Notes: generated by a model not told the origin, from the letters alone. A stretch of DNA of 64,000 nt from Acanthosoma haemorrhoidale (GCA_930367205.1 OV884015.1:103790509-103854508); one strand, 5' to 3'; positions 12,138 to 22,505 are shown, counted from the first letter of the stretch. Numbers and translations are program-made.

Positions 12138-13455
12138 CGAATACCAAGGCTTTCAAAATTTGGAGATACCTCCCTCTGTAATTTCGTCACTTCCATTACT
12201 TGGCACTTAGGGGAGTTACCCTTGGTCTGCCTTCTTTTTGTCACAATAAACCATCACACTATTTTTATTCGAATACCAAGGCTTTCAAAATTTGGAGATA
12301 CCTCCCTCTGTAATTTCGTCACTTCCATTACTTGGCACTTAGGGGAGTTACCCTTGGTCTGCCTTCTTTTTGTCACAATAAACCATCACACTATTTTTAT
12401 TCGAATACCAAGGCTTTCAAAATTTGGAGATACCTCCCTCTGTAATTTCGTCACTTCCATTACTTGGCACTTAGGGGAGTTACCCTTGGTCTGCCTTCTT
12501 TTTGTCACAATAAACCATCACACTATTTTTATTCGAATACCAAGGCTTTCAAAATTTGGAGATACCTCCCTCTGTAATTTCGTCACTTCCATTACTTGGC
12601 ACTTAGGGGAGTTACCCTTGGTCTGCCTTCTTTTTGTCACAATAAACCATCACACTATTTTTATTCGAATACCAAGGCTTTCAAAATTTGGAGATACCTC
12701 CCTCTGTAATTTCGTCACTTCCATTACTTGGCACTTAGGGGAGTTACCCTTGGTCTGCCTTCTTTTTGTCACAATAAACCATCACACTATTTTTATTCGA
12801 ATACCAAGGCTTTCAAAATTAGGAGATACCTCCCTCTGTAATTTCGTCACTTCCATTACTTGGCACTTAGGGGAGTTACCCTTGGTCTGCCTTCTTTTTG
12901 TCACAATAAACCATCACACTATTTTTATTCGAATACCAAGGCTTTCAAAATTTGGAGATACCTCCCTCTGTAATTTCGTCACTTCCATTACTTGGCACTT
13001 AGGGGAGTTACCCTTGGTCTGCCTTCTTTTTGTCACAATAAACCATCACACTATTTTTATTCGAATACCAAGGCTTTCAAAATTTGGAGATACCTCCCTC
13101 TGTAATTTCGTCACTTCCATTACTTGGCACTTAGGGGAGTTACCCTTGGTCTGCCTTCTTTTTGTCACAATAAACCATCACACTATTTTTATTCGAATAC
13201 CAAGGCTTTCAAAATTTGGAGATACCTCCCTCTGTAATTTCGTCACTTCCATTACTTGGCACTTAGGGGAGTTACCCTTGGTCTGCCTTCTTTTTGTCAC
13301 AATAAACCATCACACTATTTTTATTCGAATACCAAGGCTTTCAAAATTAGGAGATACCTCCCTCTGTAATTTCGTCACTTCCATTACTTGGCACTTAGGG
13401 GAGTTCCCTTGGTCTGCCTTCTTTTTGTCACAATAAACCATCACACTATTTTTAT
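12138..13455. repeat. 132-bp minisatellite, ten tandem copies
   Basis: Units start at 12138, 12270, 12402, 12534, 12666, 12798, 12930, 13062, 13194 and 13326. Most are identical. Units 6 and 10 share one A-for-T change (AAAATTAGG), and unit 10 has lost one base (GAGTTCCC instead of GAGTTACCC). Because 132 is divisible by three, a 455-codon frame stays open on the plus strand with a perfect 44-residue period; it starts from GTG, not ATG. Diverged single pieces of the unit occur at 14446-14480, 15490-15515 and 16055-16125, so the array was amplified from a local sequence. I do not regard it as coding. Confidence 0.97.
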
Positions 13456-13687
13456 AACTATACTTATATTTAGAACCTTTGTTTTTAGTCAACCTTCTTT
13501 TTGTTAAAATATTTTTCATCCTTTAAGAGTGTCCCAGAATTAACGCAAGATTTGAATTTGCCGCCATTCGTGCAGTATTTTTTACTGCACTTTTTACTTT
13601 AGGGTTGCCTTTTTGGCAACCCTAAAAACACAATTTGATAGCTGACAGTTTAGGGGGTTACTAACCCCACCAAAAAAGGAGCGTAAC

Positions 13688-13939
13688 ATGATAGAACAAC
13701 GTGTCTTTATTGTTGAACATTATCTCAAAAATAATGAAAGTTTGCCGGACGCAGTTCGAAAATTTCATACAAAATATGGTCGGAATAGTCTATTGACTTC
13801 ATCAACTGTGAAGAGATTAATTGAAAAATTTAGTGAGACTGGATCAGTTGAAGACACTAAACACACTGGTCGTCCAAAAACAAGCCGTTCAAATGTCGAT
13901 ATCGAAGCAGTGCGTGAGAGTGTTGTTGAAAATCCATAA
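13688..13939 (+). pseudogene. Transposase N-terminal DNA-binding domain (DUF4817-like), 83 aa
   Basis: The frame starts at ATG in element 13526-14410 and ends with a stop exactly where the internal deletion lies. It holds a helix-turn-helix region: FIVEHYLKNNES, TVKRLIEKFSETGSVED, then the GRPKTS basic hook typical of mariner-like transposases. The region is intact and could be translated as a DNA-binding peptide lacking all catalytic residues. That it binds the element's ends is inference. Confidence 0.85.
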
Positions 13940-13950
13940 CACAGTTCTTT

Positions 13951-14190
13951 GTGCCGAAAATGGATGATATTGATGTGGGCAATATGTGGTTTCAACAAGA
14001 TGGTGCCACACGCCATACAGTCCATGAAACAATTCAAATACTGCATGAGACATTTCCAGGTCGTGTACTCTCTCGTTTCGGTGAACAGAATTGGCCACCT
14101 AAATCGTGTGATTTAACACCTTTAGATTTCTTTTTATGGGGTTATTTGAAGTCAAAGGTGTATGCCAACAAGCCAACACCCGTGCGTTAG
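13951..14190 (+). pseudogene. Transposase C-terminal DDE fragment of the same element
   Basis: Contains WFQQDGATRHT with the second catalytic aspartate and WPPKSCDLTPLDFFLWGY with the third. I count 41 residues between them, which fits DD41D-type spacing. The first catalytic aspartate and its surroundings are lost in the deletion. The frame breaks after 14190, although family-like sequence continues to about 14300. Confidence 0.88.
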
Positions 14191-14517
14191 AAGAGGAAAT
14201 TCAACCACATTTATGCCAAATGGTCATGGAAAATTTCAACAAAAGAGTGTGTATGTGCCAGCAAAGTCGTGGAGGCCATTTGCCCGATGTGTTATTCCAT
14301 AAATAACCCTATTCTATTTATTTTATAATTCAATAAAAAAATAAAAACAAAATTACTAAAAACTGTGTTTTTTATTTAAATCAAATCTTGCGTTAATTCC
14401 AGGACACCCTTTATAAACTACTATACTTATTAGGTACTTATAGAACCTTGGTCTGCCTTATTTTTGTTCAAATATTTTTCACTCTCTGTATACTATATTA
14501 TAGAACTATTTTTTTGA

Positions 14518-14663
14518 AGTTTTAGCAAGAGCCATCATGATATATTATTAAAACTGTATACAAATATTAATTTAGAAAGTGCATGAAGCAAGTTCATTAA
14601 AAAAATTATTGCATTTATACAGTTTTAATAATATGTAACATTAGCTCTTGCCAAGACTAAAAA
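14518..14663. repeat. 145-bp foldback element
   Basis: Left arm 14518-14560 and right arm 14620-14663 are inverted copies sharing GCAAGAGC and ATTATTAAAACTGTATA. A related arm is found near 15560-15610 and another at 14808-14830. It looks like a MITE. Terminal duplication not determined. Confidence 0.75.
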
Positions 14664-14743
14664 AAAAGTATTTCTGGAATGAGAAAAAAAAAACTCATAC
14701 ATGACAGTAGATAAACAAATGTTTTGGCAAAAAGAAGACCAAG

Positions 14744-14970
14744 GGAAATGATATCAAGTGATAGCTTAAATTAGAAATTTATCAGGCGGGAAAATATTCT
14801 TTCCCTTGGCACGATATATTATTAAAACTGTATAAATATATTCATTTTTTAAATAAACTTTTTTCATGCACCGTACCTCATGATGATCATATGTTCACAC
14901 ATGCGCAGAGGAACATTTCCCCGCCTGATAAATTTATAATTTAAGCAGGAGCTATAATTTGATATTATAT
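14744..14970. repeat. Foldback element with ~55-bp arms, nested with copies nearby
   Basis: Left arm 14744-14800 and right arm 14911-14970 are inverted copies sharing AAATTTATCAGGCGGG and a TTAAATTA block. Right-arm sequence recurs at 15195-15262 and 16455-16530 (GCAGAGGTATC, then AATTTAAGC and GAGCTATCACAGGA). Confidence 0.75.
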
Positions 14971-16960
14971 ATTTTGGTGCTGTTGGTGGAAGGATATAAT
15001 TAAATATCAATTCCTCTGTCTCTCCACAATATAGTCTTTATTCAACAAAAACGTTTTTAACAGTTCTCAACTGTCGTCTTAAGTTATTAAAATAAAAAGT
15101 CATGATATAAACATCAAAATCTAAGGTTATTTTCATTTGTCAACATACCCCACAATGCTCAGTGCCTGCATAGTAATGATCATATGATCGCACACATATG
15201 TGCAGAGGTATCCAGGGAACACTCCCCCCCCCCTTATAAACTTCTAATTTAAGCAGGAGCTATCACAGGATAAACTCTCATATTCAGTTGCTATAATGAA
15301 AAGACACGATAAAAACATCGATCGTGCATAAGGAGACAAAAAAAAAAATCAATCATTAAAAGCAACAATAAATATAACCTGTATAAACAATTTAAAAGTG
15401 CTGACCTGCACTAAGTCAGAAATGGTCTGTTCATTTTACTATAATAAAATTAGATACATTAATAAAAAATAGTATATTATATAAAATATTTTACCCTTGG
15501 TCTGCCTTATTTTTGCTTATATTATAGTTGGAGCATTTTATTATCCTCATTGATGAACTTTTTTTAAGTTTTGGCAGCAGTAATCATGATATTATATTAT
15601 TAACTGTACAAATGCAATAGTTTTTTTAATTAACTTATTTTATTCACAAGAAGAAACAACCTGGTAATAAGTTCATTAACTGCCCTTTGAATGAGTTATG
15701 CATTACCACCGATGCAGCTATCCTGCAGATAAACCGTTAAAATTTCACTAACTGAAACGGTTCATGGGCTTTTAACATTAATCAGAATATTTAGTAATTG
15801 TTTCAGATACTGCTTAAATGCAGTAAAAGGAGCCACCCACGGCTCAATACTTTAATTTATATTTTTAAAATAATAATCTAGGTGTTAAAAGAAAATTTCA
15901 TGGGGGAATTAGTGCTGTATGTAATTAGTTGCTTCCACAAAGAGGCCTGCACATTCAAGGGCAAGTTTATTCTTATTAAAGATTGTTACTTGGTGGAATG
16001 TTTATAGCCCTAGCATAGGTAGCCTCATGGGGATGATTAAAAAACTAAATTTCCTTTCTGTGATTCCATTACATCAATTACTTGGCACTTAGGGAAGTTT
16101 CCATAGATTTGCCTTCTTTATTATAGTATAATATATATATATTTTTTTAAACATAGGGTAAACTTTACCTCTTTTTTAAATATATTTAACATAATAATTC
16201 CAACAATTGACCAGTTAAGAAATACTTCACAACTATTCTAATTTAATAGATAGTATTAAATTACCTTTTCCAGTAATTGATAAACCTGCCAGTCAATTTT
16301 AACATAAAATAAACATTCAAAATTATTAGTTGTGTTATTTTAATGTAGGTAGTTTGTTCTATAATATTTCACTGTAACTTATAATATATCTGATTTTTCT
16401 CATTTGTCAACATCCCACAATGCCATGTGCTTGCATAGTCATGATCACACACACAAATGTACAGAGGTATCAAGGGAACATTTCCCTGCCTCATAAAATT
16501 CTAATTTAAGCGAGAGCTATCACAGGACATTATATATAATTTTGTGCTGTCTTTTCACAATAGAACATAATCGACAAAAATGTTTTAAACAGCTCTAAAC
16601 TGTCATATTCAGTTGCTATAATGAAAAGTCGTGATAAAAACAGAAGTTCTTTGCATCTAATAAATATTTTTCTATTGGTTCTACCAAAATATGATATATT
16701 ACATTGCCCACACTCTATTCCACGTAGGCCTGATCTATCTTTTATCTGAATCAGGTCATCAGTGTAGGAAATTAAATGATTGATTTGTTTGTCATCTTAT
16801 GCACGGTCGTTGTTTTTATCATATGACTTTTCATTTCAGCAAATGAAGAGCATAGCTTAGAGCTGTTGAAAATATTTAATTATATCCTTCCATCCAAAAC
16901 TGGCACCAAAGTACAAATATCCTGAAATTTAAATTCTAATTTTAGCAGGTTTTCTGATTA
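14971..16960. repeat. Nest of short repeat fragments
   Basis: No gene. Pieces of one family recur: a block with CAACAAAAACGTTT, CTGTC and AAAAGTCATGATA occurs at 15045-15110, 15285-15360 and 16570-16645, and in inverted orientation at 16775-16865. The 15290-15350 and 16780-16845 copies are inverted relative to each other and share GTGCATAAG, GACAAA and AATCAATCATT. A single diverged minisatellite unit lies at 16055-16125. Confidence 0.6.
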
Positions 16961-17194
16961 ATTTTCTACATTATTAGACGAGAAAGATCGAAGAATTTGG
17001 AACTTTAGGAATAATTTATGGTTTATTGTATATATTCACAGTAGGAAAAGATGCAGAACCCCAAGCTTTACTTCAGCCACTGTAATTATTGCAATACCAA
17101 CAGGAAACAAAAGACTTTAGATAACCAATAACCATATATAATGTAAAAATCAATTACGGGCCCGCAGCTCAATGAGCATCGGGGTTTGTGTTTT

Positions 17195-17692
17195 TATTTA
17201 TTATTGAAGGATTAACCAAAGTTATTTTAGCTAATTCATCAATTGTTATTGTCCTGCATGACACTTTTTAAGTAAAAGCCCGATTCCACAATGTATTATC
17301 TTTAGGAGCTGTAGTCTCTACTATGGGAAGTTTTATACAATGAGATACATTGTTTACTTGTAATAAATATAAACTTCAAATGACTGAAAATCTATATCTA
17401 TAACTGAATATTATAGATATATAGTATAATAATAGATATATTATTAGGAGTAAACTTAACATTCCTTCCCTAGAATGTTATAGGATTAAAAGGTATACCC
17501 CGGCGATATTCCCATTACCTGGTTACATAATTAAGATGAAACATCGTATCGTCAATAGGATATAAAATATCAATTTTCCCTATTAATAATATAATTAATA
17601 ACTATATGAGAAAGAATAGTATCCAAATGAATAATAGTTTTCATAACAAATATAACATAAACGCTAGATTTAATAAAAAATAAAAATCTGCA
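17195..17692 (+). pseudogene. cox1: cox1 3' part, NUMT
   Basis: Cytochrome c oxidase subunit I remnant. Blocks match the conserved run around GLTGVVLANSSID, then the LHDT region, the LSMGAV region, and GLNGMPRRY near 17480-17510. Frameshifts and deletions throughout. It starts around the codons for the last third of the protein. Confidence 0.9.
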
Positions 17693-17755
17693 TAATTATG
17701 TTATAGCAGAAAATAATGCAATGAATTTAAGCTTCGTAGATAAAGAATAACCCTT
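17693..17755 (+). pseudogene. trnL2: trnL2-like, NUMT
   Basis: The stretch with TGCAATGAATTTAAGCTTC matches the anticodon arm of mitochondrial tRNA-Leu(UUR) and lies between cox1 and cox2 as expected. The 5' half is disturbed. Confidence 0.75.
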
Positions 17756-17759
17756 TGAT

Positions 17760-18390
17760 AGGTGATGTAACCAATCTATAAAACATCCTAATTTACCAAT
17801 CACAGAGGAATTAACGCTTTTTTATTATCATGTTTTAATAATTCCTTTTATAATTAGAGTAGTTGTATCTTATATTATAATAACAAATAAAATAATCAAC
17901 TGAAATCTACCAGAAGGGAAAATAATTTAATTCATCTGAACTGCAGCACCCACAATCAGATTAGATTTATTTCTTCACAATCGTTAGGATTATTTTATAA
18001 TATTGGTGAAATTAACAATCCTATCTTAGCAATTGAAAACCAATGTAAATGAAGATATTCTAACTTTCACAGTACAGAATTTGATTCTTATATGAAACCT
18101 GTAAATGAACTAATAAATAATTAATTTCAGCTCTTAGATGTTGGTTAATTTTCAAATCCATATTTTAGTAACAGCAGTTAGTGATTCTCTAATGAACAGT
18201 GCTAGTACTAGACATTAAAATTTATGAAGCACCAAAATAATTACAACCAAGGAAATATTGCAATAAACTGGACAGGACTAATATATGATTATTGCTCATA
18301 AATTTGCGGAGCAAATCACATATTTAGAACAATTGTCATAGAAAGTAAAGTAATAAGAAAATTTATTAAATGGATTAATAAAATATCATT
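17760..18390 (+). pseudogene. cox2: cox2, NUMT
   Basis: Recognisable blocks include GAATTTGATTCTTATATGAA (the EFDSYM region), TTTTAGTAACAGCAG, the AGGACT segment, and AAATTTGCGGAGCAAATCA (the CSEICGANH copper-site region, here with the cysteine codon changed). Several frameshifts. Confidence 0.93.
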
Positions 18391-18515
18391 AAGTGGCTGA
18401 ATCCCTTAAACATTGGTCTCTTCAACCAAAATATAATAATAAATACCCTTGTTGAAAAAAATTAGTTTAAATTAAAACATTAGCTTGTCAATTATAGAAT
18501 ATCTATTAAGTAATA
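18391..18515 (+). pseudogene. trnK and trnD remnants, NUMT
   Basis: CATTAAGTGGCTGAA and GGTCTCTT mark the 5' arm and anticodon region of tRNA-Lys. AAAAATTAGTTTAAATTAAA and TTGTCAA mark tRNA-Asp. Order fits cox2-trnK-trnD-atp8. Confidence 0.75.
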
Positions 18516-18680
18516 AATTCTAATACCGCAAATAGCTCCTCTAAGGTGAGAATTATTATTTTCAATATTTATCATGTGCTTAATAATCATAGTAACTTTT
18601 ATTTATCATAATAAAGATCTCAATCTAAATCAAAACAAAGTAGTAATAAAATAAAAATTAATCAAATAAACTGAAAATTA
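18516..18680 (+). pseudogene. atp8: atp8, NUMT
   Basis: Begins ATACCGCAAATAGCTCCTCT, encoding the conserved MPQMAP start of ATP synthase subunit 8. The following TGGTGAG-type WWE region is altered to AAGGTGAG. Short AT-rich remainder runs into atp6. Confidence 0.85.
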
Positions 18681-19078
18681 TGTCAATTATTTTCTATTTC
18701 GATTCCCCAACAAGAAATATTAACTTCAATAAACCTGATTCAGAATCCTAATTTCTCCTAATAGATGAGCTAAATTAATTAAAAGACTCCATAAGAATTT
18801 AAATTAATAACAGAAAACATAAAAAGAATGACAATTATTATTAGAAACTATTAGAAGCTTAATGACTAACAGCAAATATAATATCATGACATATTTTTTG
18901 ATAAGACTATTATGACATAATCCAATCAAATCAAGTGACTTTACATAAATAATTATTTTAACGATTCAATCAACACTTATATTTGAAATAGCAGTAGCAT
19001 TAGTTCAAGCATATGTATTTTCTAAACTGAGAACATTGTACACTAGAGAAATTATGTGTTCTGGCAACTCAGGCTAAT
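18678..19078 (+). pseudogene. atp6: atp6, NUMT, internally shortened
   Basis: Start region FDPST-like (TTCGATTCCCCAACAAG) near 18700. The C-terminal block at 18985-19050 corresponds to FEIAVALVQAYVF and the TLYT end. It is much shorter than the usual 670 bp, so the middle is deleted. Confidence 0.85.
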
Positions 19079-19396
19079 TCTAATAAAATTTTGCAGACTC
19101 CGAATGTAATATGAACATTACTTTATTATATAGTATACACTGAAAGTGACAATTGAACTACTAAACTAATGACATAAAGAAAAGAAATAGAGAAAAGAAA
19201 ATTACCTTGTGTTAACACCTTGAGCCTATAAGTATAACATCTATTAAAATTAAAATGAAACAATATCTTTACAGAGGTCTATTGAAATTAAACTTAAACT
19301 GTCTTTACAGAGGCTACCAAATCCTCTAAATGAAATAAAATTAATTTGAACACATAACAACATAATGAAACGTTAACTTGAATTGTAAAATTTGTC

Positions 19397-19511
19397 TACA
19401 TCCAGATACAGGACAGTCTCACTGGATGGCTCGTCAGTCCGATGAATCAGATGGCTATCCAGATACAGGACAGGCTCACCGGATGGCTCGTCAGTCCGAT
19501 GAATCAGATGG
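19397..19511. repeat. Two-copy tandem repeat, ~56-58 bp
   Basis: Both copies carry ATCCAGATACAGGACAG, then CTCAC, then GGATGGCTCGTCAGTCCGAT and GAATCAGATGGCT, with very few differences. Confidence 0.9.
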
Positions 19512-19523
19512 CTCTGGAGAAGC

Positions 19524-19526
19524 GAG

Positions 19527-19572
<46 letters not shown>
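19524..19572. repeat. (GA)n microsatellite
   Basis: About 24 GA dinucleotides with minor interruptions. It explains the RE/ER-repeat and SL-repeat frames seen on both strands. Confidence 0.95.
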
Positions 19573-19783
19573 CGAGCGACCGTATGGCCACGGCAATGTC
19601 TCGCTGACGTGTGTCGGGATTGCCCCGGTAACATCGCTAATCCTATAGCTAGTATCCGGCTGGCAACAATACCTACCGAATACCAACACGGATTACATTT
19701 GTTGGCCGCAACATTATGCAATATGAAAATAAAACATCACATAATAGACAATTACAAGAGGTATATTATTAGTATGATTCCGC

Positions 19784-20430
19784 ACAAATGAAATAAATTT
19801 ATTTTATCTAGGAGTAGTAATTTCAATCTTAACAATAATTCAATGATGATATAATATCCAAAGCCAATGCCACAATCAAAGTAACTAAAGGACTAAAACT
19901 AGCAATAATTATATTTATTATCTCTTAAGTTTTTTCCCCTCCATTTCTTACATTTGAGGATTCTTTAGGACAGAAGATTATCACCAACAGTAGAAATTGG
20001 AATACTACCCTCAAAAGAAATTCAAGTATTTAACCTAACAGAAATCCCACGGTTGAATAGCATAAGCTTATTGTTCTCGCAAAATATCATAGCATGTGCT
20101 CATCATAGATTACTGTAAAGAAATTATCAGGCTAAAATTAAATAACCAATTACATTAGTTTAGTCCAATTATATTAGGAATTTACTTTACTCTATACTTG
20201 AAGCATATGATTATAATTGAGATTTTCCATTATAGATTCAATTTACAGCTACAGGATTTCAGCCTATCGTTCCATGATATTGTAGAAGATACCTTCCTAG
20301 CGGTATGCTTAATACCACATATAATATGCAACTTTTCGACAAAACATCATATTGACGTCGTAGCAGCATCATGATTATGACATTTTGTATACATAGTTAG
20401 ATTATTCCTGTATAGATCTTAATTTACTGA
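19784..20430 (+). pseudogene. cox3: cox3, NUMT
   Basis: TTTATCTAGGAGTAGTAATT and TAACAATAATTCAATGATGA match the early LTMIQWW region. TGAGGATTCTTTAGG matches the WGFF region, TAGAAATTGGAATA matches PTIEIG, and GCAGCATGATTATGACATTT matches AAAWYWHF near the C-terminus. Many indels. Confidence 0.92.
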
Positions 20431-20446
20431 AGAAGAAGATAAATTA

Positions 20447-20511
20447 TAAATATCTTTTTAGTATAAGTAATATATTTTGACTTACAATCAAATAATCTTA
20501 AAAACTAAGAA
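20447..20511 (+). pseudogene. trnG: trnG remnant, NUMT
   Basis: ATCTTTTTAGTATAAGTAAT followed by TTGACTTACAATCAAA matches tRNA-Gly with its anticodon loop altered from TTCC to TTAC. Confidence 0.85.
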
Positions 20512-20815
20512 AAATTAATTATTAGTTTGATAGTAACAATTATTACTCCTATCATGTAAAATAATAGTTTGCACTATCAATTTCAGATTGAGAGAAAATA
20601 TTCACCTTTGAACACAGATTCTAATCCATAAGATCACTGTGAATCCTTTTGTAAATTCCCAATTCAATTCTTTTTAAATGCTGTTCTATTTCTAATATTT
20701 TTTATCAAAATTGCTATCCTATAAACAATTATTATTATATAAAAATGAAAAATAACATAAATTGTAACAATTAGAGTTTTATTATTGAGTTTAATTTTAC
20801 TCTAGGCTTGTAGTT
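20512..20815 (+). pseudogene. nad3: nad3, NUMT
   Basis: The AGATTGAGAGAAAATATTCA stretch matches the REKCSPFECGFDP segment of NADH dehydrogenase subunit 3, followed by the TTCCCAATTCAATTCTTTTT region. Frameshifted. Confidence 0.85.
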
Positions 20816-21115
20816 AAAATTAACATTTAATTCACAATTAAAAGAATGTAAATAATTATCTCAGCTTAAATAATAAAGAAAGAATTTAGATTTAATTTTG
20901 AACCAAAATTAGGCCAATTCTAAGGCATTTATTTATTAATTGAAACCAAAACATTTTTAATGAAATTTATTGAATCCAATTAAAAGAGAATATAGAACTA
21001 AAAGAAGCTGCTATCTTTTAAAGCAGTTAAATCTTGTTTTTCGCTTAAATTTATAACATTTATAATAAAACATTTCATCTTAAATAATAAGTAATAACTT
21101 TTTAAATACATATTA
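20810..21115 (+). pseudogene. tRNA cluster remnants trnA-trnR-trnN-trnS1-trnE, NUMT
   Basis: GTAGTTAAAATTAACATTTA is the trnA 5' arm, TTAATTGAAACCAAAA the trnN start, GAAGCTGCTATC with GCAGTTAAATCTTG trnS1, and TAAAACATTTCATCTTA trnE. trnR (about 20870-20925) is the weakest. No structure is likely to be functional. Confidence 0.7.
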
Positions 21116-21119
21116 AAAT

Positions 21120-21290
21120 TAACATGATAAATAAAAATCAATAATATAAGTTTAGAAATTATTGTTCTGATTTAAAACATTATAATAAAATGTTCCTCTC
21201 GACCAACTTAAAAAAGAGTAAAAAATTAACTCTCAAAATATGATAAAAAAAAGCCGTAAACCACACCAAAACATAATAAAATATGAATGT
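21120..21290. repeat. AT-rich ~150-bp repeat, copy 1
   Basis: Related to 22975-23110 and 23195-23330. All share ATTATAATAAAATG, CCAACTTAAAAA, AACTTAACT or AATTAACT, and ATATGATAA-type blocks; copies 1 and 3 also share TAAACCACAC. The first copy begins right where NUMT similarity stops. Confidence 0.7.
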
Positions 21291-22430
21291 TTCTGAGACA
21301 AATAAGTATGACATATTGTGCTATGATATGAAACATTGAATATCTTGAGAATGACAACATAGATTGAGCTTTCAATGTACTTGATGGCTCAAGACATTCT
21401 TTGAGCTAATTTGACATAAACTGGGCCTGTTATGTTCGACCAACCAGACCAAGATGTTATTCTTAAAACTCATTCAATTATGTTCAAGAAAATACACCTT
21501 AAACAAACTTGAAGAGACAGGACATAGAATACAGAACTCTGACTCACATGACTACTTGATGGAAGAAATCAGGAAAGAAATAGTAGTCTGTGCCACCTTG
21601 AAGAAAATTATTCTATGAAGTCGGTTAAAGCTTAATGTTAAACGCTGTAGCTGAAGTTCCCTCACTCACTGTATTGTATAATAAAATAATTCTTTTAAAC
21701 GTAATTCACAAACTGTCAGAAAATATTAAAAAATAGAACGGACAGAATCTTGGAATTCAACTTCATTTGTCAGTACGAATCAGCCAAAATTCTGATCGGA
21801 CAGAGCAGTTTTTGCAAAGGTTCAAACTGACTGGTAATAGCAAATGAACTTGTTAACACACAAACTCTTACTATTTCATTTTAGACTAATGGACGGACCA
21901 AGACTAAAATTAATTAAAACAGTAATATTAAAATGTGGCCCATGGCCTATTCGCATGCAGCGTTAAATCAATGATTACATTAAATAATTAAAAACATTAG
22001 TTGACATAATAGGCTACAATGAACTCAATAGTAACCTAATAGTTGTGTTTTATAATTATTCATTATTTAGTTTTGTAATTTTTTTGTATGTTCTGTTTTT
22101 ATTATTATCATTTTTTGTTTTCTTTATATTTCTTACAATTTACAATCATATTCTTAATTAGATATGTGTAGTATCTAACAGATAGAACATTTAGTTCTAA
22201 TAAAGAAAACATTTTTTTTTATGAAAGGAAATGTGTATTTATCAATTGTCCCTAACTTACTTAAGGATGACATACCACTACTAATAATAAAAGAAAACTA
22301 CTGGTGGTTCACTATATTCAATGCGTCCAAAATAATTGACTCTGAAAGGTATATCGTTGTAATTTAATAATTATTAGTTAAGGAGAAAAAAAATAATGAT
22401 AGGGCCAAGATTACTGCTCAGACAGTCTTT
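21291..22430. other. Intergenic, no feature recognised
   Basis: AT-rich sequence without coding signal on either strand that I can support. Confidence 0.5.
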
Positions 22431-22435
22431 TCTCA

Positions 22436-22505
22436 AAGTGGGTGCCAAGTGGTAAGGGCCCCTGAATCATGGTTAAATGGTCCAAGAATCAAATCCCCAT
22501 TCTAT
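22436..22505 (+). repeat. tRNA-like (SINE-head) sequence
   Basis: GTGCCAAGTGGTAAGG resembles an A box and GAATCAAATCCCC a B box about 45 bp later. The stem pairing is too poor for a tRNA gene, so a tRNA-derived SINE relic is more likely. Confidence 0.4.

Larger units (their letters stand above)
13526..14410 (+). mobile_element. Internally deleted Tc1/mariner-superfamily element with 30-bp terminal inverted repeats
   Basis: The 30-bp left terminal repeat (13526-13555) and right repeat (14381-14410) differ at three positions and share GAATTAACGCAAGATTTGA. Both sides are flanked by TTA, a likely target duplication. At 885 bp the element is shorter than an autonomous relative should be, and its transposase is deleted in the middle. 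It sits in sequence related to the neighbouring minisatellite: TAGAACCT and a Ctttttg-rich motif flank it on both sides. Confidence 0.9.
19080..19783. other. Foreign segment interrupting the NUMT between atp6 and cox3
   Basis: Replaces the junction and the first ~25 codons of cox3. Not mitochondrial in character: the 19395-19720 part is GC-rich. It contains two copies of a ~56-bp unit (from 19397 and 19453, sharing ATGGCTCGTCAGTCCGATGA), then a GA microsatellite (19524-19572), then unique sequence with GTCTCGCTGACGTGTGTCGG. No protein recognised. Either a later insertion or a junction between two NUMT pieces. Confidence 0.7.
17195..21115 (+). other. Nuclear mitochondrial insertion (NUMT), cox1 to trnE, interrupted
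   Basis: The order cox1, trnL2, cox2, trnK, trnD, atp8, atp6, cox3, trnG, nad3, trnA, trnR, trnN, trnS1, trnE is the ancestral insect mitochondrial order, all on one strand. Every reading frame is broken by indels, and TGA falls where mitochondria read tryptophan, so this is a nuclear copy and not mtDNA. A 0.7 kb segment at about 19080-19783 does not belong. Divergence looks high, which suggests an old insertion. Confidence 0.93.

Noticed and set aside
12069..13436. 455-residue repetitive protein
   Set aside because: The frame is an arithmetic result of a 132-bp tandem repeat. It begins at GTG, ends at a one-base deletion in the last unit, and has no splice or expression evidence.
12138..13455. 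CRISPR-like array
   Set aside because: Repeats are contiguous with no unique spacers, and the genome is eukaryotic.
17195..21115. Functional mitochondrial genes or a mitochondrial contig
   Set aside because: All reading frames are broken, large deletions occur, and the flanks are nuclear repeats.
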